Origin: Pelecanus crispus
Lineage: Eukaryota; Chordata; Aves; Pelecaniformes; Pelecanidae
NCBI RefSeq assembly: GCF_030463565.1
Contig: NC_134675.1
Coordinates: forward strand, 18,993,862 to 19,057,861
Direction of reading: 5' to 3'
DNA: 64,000 bases
Below are positions 47,126 through 58,440 of this stretch, piece by piece. The notes below the pieces were generated by a model that worked only from the letters and a program-made list of their open reading frames with translations, made no database searches and was not told the DNA's origin. Numbering within the stretch: the stretch's first letter is position 1; each line of letters opens with the position of its first letter. A program made the translations under genes and the position numbers.

Positions 47126-49112
47126 TAATCACAGAATCACAGAATCATTTAGGTTGGAAAAGACCTTTAAGATCATCCAGTCCAACCATTAAACTAACAT
47201 TACCAAATCCACCACTAAACCAATTAAGGGCAGAGTAGCAATTAATTTCATGTTTCCTGGCTTGGTGGCTGGATTATTTTTAATGAAAGTAAAAACTAGG
47301 AATCATTAAGATTGGAAAGGACCTCTAAGACCATGAGTCCAACCATCAACCCAACAACACCATGCCTACTAAACCATGTCCCAAAGTGCCACATCTACCC
47401 GTTTTTTGAACACTTCCAGGGATGGGGACTCCACCACCTCTCTGGGCAGCCTGTTCCAATGCTTGACTACCCTTTCCGTGAAGAAATTGTTCCTAATACC
47501 CAATCTAAACCTCCCCTGGCGCAGCTTGAGCCCATTTCCTCTCGTCCTATCGCTAGTTACTTGGGAGGAGAGACCAACACCCACCTCACTACAACCTCCT
47601 TTCAGGTAGTTGTAGAGAGCGATAAGGTCTCCCCTCAGCCTCCTCTTCTCCAGCCTAAACAACCCCAGTTCCCTCAGCCGCTCCTCATAAGACTTGTGCT
47701 CCAGACCCTTCACCAGCTTCGTTGCCCTTCTCTGGACACGCTCCAGCACCTCAATGTCTTTCTTGTATTGAGGGGCCCAAAACTGGACACAGTATTCCAG
47801 GTGAGGCCTCACCAGCACCAAGTACAGGGGGACAATCACCTCCCTGCTCCTGCTGGCCACACTATTCCTGATACAAGCCAGGATGCTGTTGGCCTTCTTG
47901 GCCACCTGGGCACACTGCTGGCTCATGTTCAGCCAGCTGTCGACCAACACCCCCAGGTCCTTTTCGGCCAGGCAGCTTTCCAGCCACTCTTCCCCAAGCC
48001 TGTAGCGTTGCATGGGGTTGTTGTGACCCAAGTGTAGGACCCAACACTTGGCCTTGTTGAACCTCATACAGTTGGCCTCGGCCCATCGGTCCAGCCTGTC
48101 CAGGTCCCTCTGCAGGGCCATCCTACCCTCCAGCAGATCGACACTCCCACCCAACTTGGTGTCATCTGCAAACTTGCTGAGGGTGCACTCAATCCCCTCA
48201 TCCAGATCGTTGATAAAGATATTAAACAAGACTGGCCCCAAAACAGAGCCCTTGGGAACACCACTCGTGATGGGCCACCAACTGGACTTAACTCCATTCA
48301 CCACTACTCTCTGGGCTCGGCCACCCAACCGGTTTTTTACCCAGCGAAGACTATGCCCATCCAAGCCATGAGATGCCAGCTTCCTAAGGAGAATGCTATG
48401 GGAGACAGTGTCAAAGGCTTTACTAAAGTCCAGGTAGATGAAATCCACAGCCTTTCCTTCATCCTTCATCCACCAGGTGGGTCACCAGGTCATAAAAGGA
48501 GATCAGGTTGGTCAAGCAGGACCTGCCTTTCATGAACCCATGCTGGCTGGGTCCAATCCCCCGGTTGGCCTGCACATGCCAGTTGAGCGCACTCAATATG
48601 AACTGCTCCATAATCTTTCCCAGCACCGAGGTCAGGCTGACAGGCCTCTAGTTCCCCGGGTCCTCCTTCCGGCCCGTTCTTGTAGATGGGTGTCACATTG
48701 GCAAGCCTCCAGTCATCAGGGACCTCCCCTGTTAACCAGGACTGCTGATAGATGATGGAAAGTGGCTTGGTGAGCTCCTCTGCCATCTCCCTCAGTACTC
48801 TCAGGTGGATTCCATCCAGCCCCATAGACTTGTGTCAGGTCATTAACTGCTTCCTCCTGGACTATGAGGACTCCATTCTGCTCCCCATCCCTGTCTTCCA
48901 GCTCAGGGGGCTGAGTACCCTGGGGATGCCTGGTCTGGCTATTAAAGAGAGAGGCAAAGAAGGCATTAAGTACCTCAGCCTTTTCCTCATCATTGGTGAC
49001 AATGTTCCCCCCTGCATCCAGCAAAGAATGGAGATTCTCCTTGGTTCTCTTTTTATCGTTGATTGTACAAAAAAATCTTTGTATGTTATTGTAGTTACCT
49101 TTCCAGCTAAGA
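47126..49112 (-). mobile_element. CR1 LINE with composite 3' tail
   Basis: A minus-strand CR1 from tail 47126 to about 49112. ORF2 RT is open from 48469 to 47369 (366 codons: YLDFSKAFD motif A and FADD present), with the upstream part (48490-49024) frameshifted. The 3' UTR has the two-module tail (about 47150-47195 and 47310-47350), as in the copy at 9872. Confidence 0.92.
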
Positions 49113-49610
49113 TTATAATGAAACTGGACAAGAATCCTGGAAAGTAGGGGAGGAAAAAAAAAAAATACAGAATTACAATAAAGATGTATTCTAAGACTCT
49201 AACACTGTATCATGTTTAGTCCATTTTGTGTTTTAAGATGGGAAGATATCAAGAAAGAACACAATTTCATCTGGATGAGCAGTGCATAACATGTTCAAAG
49301 GTAAAGGACCAATCCAAAGGCTATGTATCACAAAGGTTCCCAATCCAGTCTTCAACTTTGAGGTTTTCCTAAATAGTGTCAGGTTTCCCTAATGAACCTT
49401 TCATTTGAATAAATTTGTAACGCATCTGTTACTCATTGGTAGCCAGTGAAAAGTACATATAACAGGTTTCTTATCAGATCACAAGAGCAATTTACATTTT
49501 CTTAAGCTTTTACAGTCCCTGGATCGATTTCAAGAGAAGCAGACAGGAAAAAAATTAGTGTCACCTGGCAATCTAGATACAAATCAGCAAAGTATTGTGA
49601 AATTACTTAC
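49113..49610 (-). other. SLC38A9 intron segment
   Basis: Intron between the CR1 and the donor site GTAAGT at 49605-49610. Nothing else was recognised. Confidence 0.6.
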
Positions 49611-50011
49611 ATTGTTTTCTTGATTCCTGTTATTTTGAAGAAGAGTGATGACACAATTGTGGATCCCTGGAAGACTTCAAAAAACGGGTAGACGTGGCAC
49701 TCTGGGACATGGTTTAGTGGGCATGGTGGTGTTGGGTTGATGGTTGGCATGATGATCTTAGAGGTCCTTTCCAATCTTAATGATCCCTAGTTTTTACTTT
49801 CATTATAAATGATCCAGCCACCAAGCCAGGAGGCGTGGGGTTGCTACTCTGCCCTTAATTGGTTTAGTGGTGGACTTGGTAATGTTAAGTTAGGACTTGG
49901 TAATGTTAGGTTAATGGTTGGACTGGATGATCCTACCTAAACGATTCTATGATTCTATGAAGGTGGCAAGTGTCAGAACCCCTGTGAGCTGAGGGAACAG
50001 AATTCTAAACT
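49611..50011 (-). pseudogene. SLC38A9: SLC38A9 exon split by a CR1 insertion
   Basis: The exon starts after CCCTTAG at 50011 and encodes RILFPQLTGVLTLATFI (to about 49959). The coding sequence is then interrupted by about 297 bp of CR1 and resumes (49661-49611) with HNCVITLLQNNRNQENN up to donor GTAAGT. Together this matches human residues about 354-389, a transmembrane helix and cytosolic loop. Without the CR1 the exon is about 104 bp. The insert is in the opposite orientation to the gene, so it can also disturb splicing. Confidence 0.93.
49662..49958 (+). mobile_element. CR1 3' end inserted in SLC38A9 exon
   Basis: The last about 297 bp of a CR1 on the plus strand: the end of ORF2 (the GTGGCACTCTGGGACATGG region with TAG), then the composite two-module 3' UTR and an ATTCTATG tail. 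The flanks are exon sequence on both sides. No clear target duplication is visible, as is common for CR1. Confidence 0.93.
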
Positions 50012-51588
50012 CTAAGGGAGGAAAAAAAGAGTGTTAACAACTTGCTGCTTTGAAACAAACAATGCCAAAACGCAGAGAACATACAGTGTTGTGGAGTCTC
50101 CTGGCAGAAACATGAACTTCCACGACAGACAATCTATCTTGTCTTTGACCATAGCCGACCCCAATGCTTAATCAGGAAGTACAAAATGCATGAAGACAGT
50201 GGTTACTATATAAAACATTCCCCAGAAAAATTTCTCACAAGACCCCAATGATGAAAGATTATCAGGTTAATCTAGAGTTTACACATACAAGCTTTTCTGC
50301 TTCTCAACAGTGTAACTGGAAAGCATTTTTGAGGCAGGAATTGTTTCTGGTGAGACTGTATATGTATTGGTCCCTGAACAGGGAAATGGGGGGAAGGAAT
50401 CATTCACTCTATGAGCATCTTTTGTTGTTTAGAATAATCAAGATCAACAAGTCACTTATGCTACCAGAGGAAAACTGACATCTGTAGATGTTTAAGAGAT
50501 GCCGCTTCCAAACTAAGGCACAAAGGCAGAGCAACTTCTTGTCTTATCATCCACCTTACAGCATCTATGATTTTTTTTTTCTTTTGTCTCCATGGGAATA
50601 GCATTGCTCTGCTTCTTTTAATACTTGAAGGATTACGTCCACAAGATTGTGTTTCTGGAAGCGCTGCAACTGGTCTAGGAATTTACCAATGTGTAACATC
50701 ATTAAAGCACCATCTTTGTTGGCATTTTATAAGGATATATGTACAATTTACAGTGTTAATAGCAATTAGAGATCCCTGAGCTAGTTCAGCTTCTAGAAAG
50801 CATCCAGCAACATAGCAAAACACTCATCAGAGGCTCACAAACCCTTACAGATCAAACCACACAGAGCTCCATGCAAACATATTTAAACCACATTTCTCTA
50901 AAGTGCTATGTAGTCAGCAAGGTAAACACACCCCAGGCTGACAGAACATGCCTTCCCTAGGGCTGGATTCATTGTATCTTCAATACCTAACTAGCATGAT
51001 GTGTTACTGATAGAACTGAGAATGCAAGCAACTTTTGGGCTTGTTTTCCACCCACTACTTTAATCTCAATAATAAAAATCAAACTGACATTCAGAATCTC
51101 TCTCAGCACTGCATTTTCCCCATCACTACAACAACCAGTAGTAGCTAGATTTGTATGCATTAGCTACATGCTTTGTCTATCTCCTAGCAGTACTAGTCAC
51201 GTTGCCAAAATAATCAAACTACTGGGTGCTCCATTTCTTAGTGACCTGCGGCACACATGTAATGCTTTAACTCATTTTACACTAGGACTGCTTAATAGAT
51301 CTTGGACTTGAACTTCAAGACACTTAAAATATGGCTTCTTAGACTTAGGCTGGTTTCCAGTTAATGTGGTTTTGTTAGTGAACCATAGTTCAGGAGAATT
51401 TTATCCTGCTCTCTCACAGTCTGTAGATATGAGGCCACGTGATTCAAAGACTGTCTGATGGGGCAGTTCAGGTTAAACGCATGTTTCCATGCTCGCAATG
51501 GAGCAAGACCAAACATTTTGGTCTATCTACTGACTGAGCAGCACATGCTAGATTATCATTTCTACTTACAGATACCATACTTACAGTG
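50012..51588 (-). other. SLC38A9 intron segment
   Basis: Intron. Short chance frames only (50248-50478 and 50567-50779). No recognised element. Confidence 0.55.
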
Positions 51589-52756
51589 GTGCACCCCCTC
51601 ACACCCCCACCCCACCCCCGCCTTTTCTCTCTCTTCAACTGCTTTACGACCTCAGGAATTCCAGACCACTGCCTTTGTGTAGTGAGTTGGTCAGTTAAGC
51701 GCCCCTTCATTGTACCAGAAACTCCTACATGGCTGAAGCAGAGCGGTCCTGTCCTTATCAAAATCTCTGTATTATGGCTAACGAGGGGGAGCGAGAACAA
51801 ACAGCTACCCCTGACAGCCTTGAAACAGAGCAGTATCATCGTTACTGGAATTCCAGCAACTACTGACCCGGATTGTGGCTCGGATGGAAATTTACTAACG
51901 ACTAAAGCCAATCATCTCACGATCCTATAAAACAGCAGTGCTAAGTGAGGCCCTTTGAGCTCTCCTGGACTGCCACGGGCTGCACCAGCACCTCCCTCTG
52001 AGTGGGATGCCTCTCAGAGCTAGCAAAGTTAGCAAACTCACAAAGTTTGCTACAGTCAGAGGTCCATTGCTGAAGACTGACAGTGGAGCCTGGGCTGAAA
52101 CCCTTCACTCCTCAAGGCTCAACCCTCACCCATTGAGAAATGCCAAGGCATTCGACGTGAATATTTCACTGAACTCAAGGGGAATTTTTAACAGGTATAC
52201 CCTTTTTTTTATATGTATTCATGTCTGTGGGTATGCAAGTGTGAATCAGTTTAAGTAGTCTATAGATGTATGATTTAATTACAAAGTGAGTCTTATACTA
52301 CTGCATTACCCTTAGTCCTATAAACCATTGACCAAGTCTGAGACTAAGATTGGACCCAGCCCCACCTAGACTCTTCTCTGAAAAGGAGTTTAGAAAGCAA
52401 GGGAGTCTATTCTGAACCTCGTGACTCAATGGGAAGGTCCTCCTTATCCCCTGCATACACAGTCTCTCTATGAATCATTCCAACTCAGTGTAACAATTTT
52501 CCTTCATGCACTTCCTCCATGTAGTAATAGAGTGAACCTTGCCATCTTCGAATCTGTAACTAAGTCACTGTTTTGATCAATTTTGTCTAATCACTTTGTT
52601 AATCACTGATGACTGAGTGCTATTAAAATATCACAAGCAAATCCTGCTATTTGCTACAAGTAACTTCTAAACTGCTACCAAATCAAACTGTGTAAAGCCA
52701 CTCATTCACAATAAATTGACATAATTAGCAGGATTCACAAACCTGCATTTGTGACA
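51589..52756 (+). repeat. Solo LTR of the 1.2-kb family, second copy
   Basis: Collinear with 5415-6631 from the GTTGGTCAGTTAAGCG segment through the CCATTGACCAAGTCTG block to a GTGACA end at 52756. The left end is worn (starting around CAGTGGTGCAC) and I see no convincing target duplication. No internal viral genes. Confidence 0.82.
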
Positions 52757-53102
52757 ATTAAGAATAATGCCATACAAAATAAATTAGGTCATTAACACAG
52801 ATGCTAATTATCCAGTGCTTTGAAATCCAAATTGTTACACTGGAGACAAAAGCCATTTGTTAGTCCAGAAACACTGCCTAAAAGTAAATGCAGTGATGGA
52901 GGAAAATAGACAGCATAGATAACACTGTTTCAGAACTATCTACATCTATCTATAAGTTTGCACTTATGCTGCAGGAGTCAGGAGGATTCTTAGGGAATTA
53001 TGGAGATAGTCCAGTTCATCCTCAAAGAATCTGCTTTGGTCTTGCACACAGGCATACTCAGCAAAAATTGCCTGGCTTTGAAGACTCAGCCAGAAAGGAA
53101 AA
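52757..53102 (-). other. SLC38A9 intron segment
   Basis: Spacer between two solo LTRs. Nothing recognised. Confidence 0.55.
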
Positions 53103-53366
53103 TGTCGTGCTTTAACCCCAGCTGGCAACTAAGCTCCACACAGCCACTTGCTCACTCCACCCACAACAGGATGGGAGAGAGAGGCTATGTCCCCTCCCAA
53201 CTTCTTGTGGTGTGAGAAGCAGAAAAGGCCTTGACTCTGTATAAGCACTTCTCAGCAATAACTAAAACATCTCTGTATTATCAACACTGTTTTCAGCACA
53301 AATCCAAAACATAGCCCCATACTAGCTACTATGAAGAAAATAACTATCCCAGCCAAAACCAGCACA
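53103..53366 (-). repeat. Internally deleted solo LTR of the ERV-L family
   Basis: On the minus strand both ends match the 32972-type LTR (CCCAGCCG-like start region, worn to CCAGCCAAAACCAGCACA on the plus strand, and TGTCGTGCTTTAACCCC at the other end). Only about 264 bp remain of about 570: the promoter and microsatellite middle are deleted. Confidence 0.8.
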
Positions 53367-55044
53367 GACAATCATTTTTCTTCTTAGTGACATGACCAAG
53401 CTGAAGAAACTGTTTTACACAGCCTTTCACTTGTTTCTTGGCATTCATATCTTGAAATAGGGTTCTGAATGCCTGGCTAAGACAAGGAAGGAATGACCTT
53501 CAGCAGTTATGGAAGAATGAACAAGCAGATTTAATGCTAGCTAGGGACCTGGGCGGGGGGGGGGGGGGGGGGGGAAGAAGGGGAATGCCAGGTTTTGAGC
53601 AGGCCTCTTCACCAAACGTACACGGAATACACTAGCTAAGCAGTTTATTCTGCTTATTATTGTGCCAGATCAATTTCAGTTCAACTAGAGAGCTGAATCA
53701 ACACAAGGGGGGTGATAGAAGAAGAAAAAGAATAAGTAGCTGCAAGACTACTGCAACTGTCATGTGAGCACACTTAAATCAGTTGAATTTCGCATCAGTA
53801 ACTTCACTCAATTAACTATTATCTGTTGTTTACTTATTGAGTTGTTATTCCTGTTGCTACAGTGCCTTACCATGATTTCACAGATTAGGTCAGATCATAC
53901 TAGAAACATGGAACAACTCTGGAACAACTCTTTTGATCCCCATCTTGCTACAGTAATTCAAAACTCATCCTAATGTTTCAAGTTATCGTTGTTTTCTTCT
54001 CCAATTCTACACTCTTCATCCTATCAATAGTTTGCATCCCATGTGTAAAACTGTTAGTACAGTGCCTGATGTGACTAGGAAACTAAAAATGCACAAACCC
54101 ACTAAAGAAGTCCTAAGAAGGTGCATATGTCTGAACTTTGCCTTAAGTAAATAAGTAATTTTTAAAGAAGGATAAAATACTCTTATTTCTAAGAACAGAA
54201 GGAGTGATCCAATTCAATAGTACAGGACACAACTCCTTGGAGCTAACTGGTCATGCAATTTTGCCTGTTGTAAAGGGGGGGGGGGACGACACGACGACCC
54301 AGCTAAAGACCTAGCCCCTGGTCTCTCTTTCCAGGTCTCCTAAAACAAGAAACTTCACACTATATGTTCATGCAGTGCCACTGTTTATATGATTGTGACA
54401 TCTCACACAGTGATTTGTAACATCACTGGCAGGGGAGGAACAAACAGCCACCAAAACAACATTCGAGAAAGAAAGAGAGACATACTAGAGAGCTAATGGG
54501 TGTTTAAAAGTGAAGAGCTAAGATTATGGACTAAATCCTGAGAGACTGGAAGTATGGGAAAAGCATACTCATAAATTAGGGTGAATGAGCTATTTCATTT
54601 AAGCAAGACAATGTGTGGAGAACTTACAGCACCTTTACCAGTCAGCCTGTCTACAGTTTGTCATTTGTAACTGCTACTGAAATAGGCATGATCTGAAAAT
54701 GGTGCAGCTAGAACTTATTATAATATAGGTGAAACAGGACTATGGCAAGCTCTCTGTCACATGATATACGCTGGAGATCCTTCTGATGGGCACTCCTCCT
54801 CTTATCCACAGTGCTGATACTGTCTCCTAATTAAGGTACATCACCGGGAAAGGGATTCCTTGTCACTTTGTCACAAGGGATCCTTCCTGAGCCTCCACAT
54901 GCAACATCAGACAGCATTTTCTCACTTTATTTACATCACAAAGGTGTTAAAAGGTGAATGAGACAGTCCTTCATGAATTGCTTTAAAAAAAAAATCTTAA
55001 ACCCATCATATATATGTTTCTTTACTGCATTTTAACTATCTTAC
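53367..55044 (-). other. SLC38A9 intron segment with poly-G tracts
   Basis: Intron containing an uninterrupted run of about 20 G at 53555-53574 and a shorter G run near 54277-54286. No recognised mobile element or exon. Confidence 0.6.
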
Positions 55045-55153
55045 CTGGTACAAAAAAAATCATTCTCTGTAAACCACTTGTATTCTAAGTGGATTCCCAA
55101 ATGAGCAGCCTTTACAGTAACCAGAAAAACTAAGTAGACAACTGAAACTGTAC
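55045..55153 (-). pseudogene. SLC38A9: SLC38A9 exon with 1-nt insertion in a T run
   Basis: Acceptor TTCTAG before GTACAGTTTCAG (start 55153), donor GTAAGA at 55039-55044. It encodes [19 protein letters not shown] followed by [14 protein letters not shown], matching human residues about 318-353 (one helix and a luminal stretch). Eight T in a row, where seven would keep V-P in frame, shift the end of the exon: 109 bp against 108 expected. A homopolymer error in the assembly could mimic this single lesion. Confidence 0.9.
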
Positions 55154-56178
55154 CTAGAAAAGGCAAGAGCCAAATAAACACCATGACGCAGTAGAAAGTA
55201 TTTGTGCTGTATTTAATTCTTGTTCCACCCAACTAGTTACCAGTAGCCCAAACACTTAGGGCTGGTTTTCATTCTTAAAAATACAGGCTAGATCTAAATT
55301 TTCTTTTCTTTATTTAATTTATAGGCCAGAGAGAAAGAGTAATGCGCTTGCACCCAATGCAAGCTTTCAGCATGTTTAATGTTCTCCAGATGCTGCACTA
55401 GTGACAGCAGAAGTAGTACCTGGTAATCCCTGGTGGTGGGCAGGTGCGGGGGGTCTCTAGGCAGTAACAGATGGGTTCTAGCTTCAGCTGTCAGGATTTT
55501 AATCTAACATGAGACACAGTTGGCCACAGTACTGCAGCTATTACAACATCCATTCAGTCATTGACTTTTTGAACCAAATGGTCCAGTGAAATATGAATCA
55601 ATGTTTACTCAATTGTGAACTTTACACTGGGAGCTAGAAGCTGATAATAACATTTGATCACTACTGATTTAAACCTTGTCTTGATCATAACCTTGATCAT
55701 AACACAGGACTTGCATTCCATCTCATTGGTTCAGTCATCCAACAATACACAGCTAGAGGACTACAGATAAGATCTGTATAAGATGAGCATAAATATAAGA
55801 TCAGTAAAATTATAAGATGAGTATAAATGCCTTGCTGTGTCTGCATGTGGGATGGAGAGCATATGATCTTGTTCCTGACATTTAAAAGAGGATAGGGGCA
55901 GAAAAAAGGCAGGATAATAACTACCCAAAAAATGAAGGAAACTGTGCAACAGTAATTAAGGCTACTGCGATGCAACCTCCTGGCCAATAATACTACTACT
56001 CACCAGAAGAGAACAGCCGATAAATAAGTAAAGAAAAAGAAACAGCATTATTACAGTTTAGAATACAGAGTGAGAGAAGACATAATTTCATTCTAGCAAC
56101 ATCACCAAGGTTACAAAATAAATTGAGGAAGTTATCATTTGATTACACGGAGCACAGTCAAGGAATTAAGTAGAGAAA
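55154..56178 (-). other. SLC38A9 intron remnant
   Basis: The exons for about human residues 233-317 should lie between 55154 and 62423. I could not find them here or at 60075-62423. The open frame at 55697-55987 has no similarity to SLC38A9. Confidence 0.55.
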
Positions 56179-57414
56179 ATCCATGAGTCAGTATAGAGAT
56201 AAAGGACTGGCCACTTTTCTCATTCAGCAATATCTAAAGCCAGCTGGATGGCTTTCACCTCTGCAAACTGACTCGACTCCCCTTCTCCTTCAGCAGTTTC
56301 TGCGACTTGCCGTATAGGACTCCATACAGCAGCTTTCCACCTCCGATGCTTTCCCACAAGATGACAGGACCCATCAGTGAACAGGGCATATTGCTTCTCA
56401 TTTTCTGGCAATTTATTATACAGTGGGGCCTCTTCAGCACGTGTCACCTCCTCCTCTGGTGATATTCTGAAGTTTTTGCCTTCTGGCCAGTCCATGATCA
56501 CTTCCAAGATTCCTGGGCGACTGGGGTTTCCTATTTGAGCCCGTTGTGTGATCAATGCAACCCACTTACTCCATGTAGCATCAGTTGCATGATGTGTAGA
56601 GGGGACCCTCCCTTTGAACATCCAGCCCAACACCGGCAGTCGGGGTGCCAGCAGGAGCTGTGCTTCAGTACCAACCACTTCTGAAGCAGCTCGAACCCCT
56701 TCATATGCTGCCAATATCTCTTTCTCAGTTGGAGTATAGCGGGCTTCGGATCCTCTGTATCCCCGACTCCAAAACCCTAGGGGTCGACCTCGAGTCTCCC
56801 CTGGTGCTTTCTGCCAGAGGCTCCAGGTAGGGCCATTCTCCCCGGCTGCAGTGTAGAGCACATTTGTAATATCCTGCCCTGCCCGGACTGGCCCAAGAGC
56901 TACTGCATGAACTATCTCCCGTTTAATTTGTTCAAAGGCTTGTTGTTGCTCAGGACCCCATTTGAAATCGTTCTTCTTCCGGGTCACTTGATAGAGAGGA
57001 CTTATGATCTGACTGTAATTTGGAATATGCATTCTCCAAAAACCCACAACGCCTAAGAAAGCTTGAGTTTCCTTTTTGCTAGTTGGTAGGGTCCTTGAAA
57101 TACCCTCTCCTGAGGTAGTCTATGCCAAGGATGCACGGAGCCTCTGGGCCAGTCACAATGGGGTGCTTCTCCCACTCATTCCCAGTTAGGCTCACTTCAG
57201 CTTCCAGTACAGTTAGCTGTTGGGATCCCCCTGTCACTCCAGAAATACAAATGGGTTCTACCCCTCTATAGTTTGATGGCATTAGGGTACACTGTGCACC
57301 GGTGTCCACTAGAGCCTTATACTCCTGTGGGTCTGACGTTCCAGGCCATCAAATCCACACAGTCCAGGAAAACCAGTTGTCCCTTTCCTCCACCTGGCTG
57401 GAGGCAGGGCCCCT
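56179..57414 (-). pseudogene. pro-pol remnant of copy C, RT core deleted
   Basis: Protease at about 57309-57090 with an intact DTGA site. The linker upstream of it has Tyr (TAT) where copies A and B have TAG. At about 57090 the sequence jumps from the equivalent of 35934 to about 36756 of copy B, removing LPQG and YIDD. The remainder (57047-56220) covers late RT, the connection and RNase H TDGS, and ends at the YTDS region. Confidence 0.9.
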
Positions 57415-58440
57415 CTAACACTGGTCACAGTATTCCTTGTTCACTCCTTGTAAATGTGAATCAAAAGTCCCTTGATTAAGATCTGGAGTAGAATTAGCCC
57501 TCTTCCTCTGTCTGGGGAACTGCTCACTGGAAACTGGAACTGCAATTTTCCTGGGAGAACTGCCTTTTGTAATTGTTTTTCCTTGCAACTCACGCATCCG
57601 TTCCTCTAGGGTCGAGGTGGGTTTTCCATCCCACTTCCTCATGTCCTCTCCGTGGTCACGCAGATAAAATCACAGGGTGCCCCGTGGTGTGTATCCTCTC
57701 CATCCTCTTTCTTGAGCATAAGGACATTGACTCCTAAGGGCTGAGATACTGGCCCGTACAGGTGGGGAGTAGGACAGATTCTCTCTGAGTTGTTGGAAGT
57801 CTCGGCCTATTTTTTCAGACAGTTTTTCCACAGCCGAGACACAGGCCCGTAGGGAGGAAGAGATACTTTCTTCATATTCCCGGAGTCGTCTAGCCACTTC
57901 ATCCACTGTTGGTGCCTTGTCATCTTTCCAGGCCAGTATTGCCAACAAGTTGGAATACGATGCTGGTGCGCTCCGTACCACCTTCCGCCACATGGGTTGT
58001 GTGCACCTGACTTCATCTGGATCGTTGGGTAACTGCTCATCATTCAGGTCACTATAAATCACCTCCAGCACGCCTAATTCCCTCAAGTACTGGATACCCT
58101 TCTCTATGGTGGTCCATTTGCTTGGGCAGTATAAAACATCCTCCTTGAACAGATACCTTTCCTTCACGCTTGACAGAAGTCTCCTCCAGAGGCTGAGCGT
58201 TTTTGCCCCTTTTCCAATTGCTTTGTCAATGCCCCCTTCCCTAGAAAGGGATCCCAGCTGCTTAGCTTCCTTACCCTCTAAATCCAGGCTACCGGCCCTG
58301 TTATCCCAGCATCAGAGCAGCCAGGTGATGATGTGCTTGCCTGGATGACGACTGAAATCTTTTCGCATATCTCGCAGCTCACTCAGGGATAGGGATCGAG
58401 TATTTACCATCTCATTTATGGGTTCTTCCTCCTCCTGTTC
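57415..58440 (-). pseudogene. gag of copy C
   Basis: Same frame as the leader, directly after its TGA (58441-58443). The capsid-like part is interrupted by a TGA in the LLRCW segment (58311-58313 region), then open in 58167-57670 and 57642-57415 with one break between. It ends at TAG 57415-57417, the same stop as copies A and B. Confidence 0.8.

Noticed and set aside
55697..55987. Possible missing SLC38A9 exon
   Set aside because: It contains hydrophobic stretches but no similarity to the transporter, and lacks fitting splice sites.
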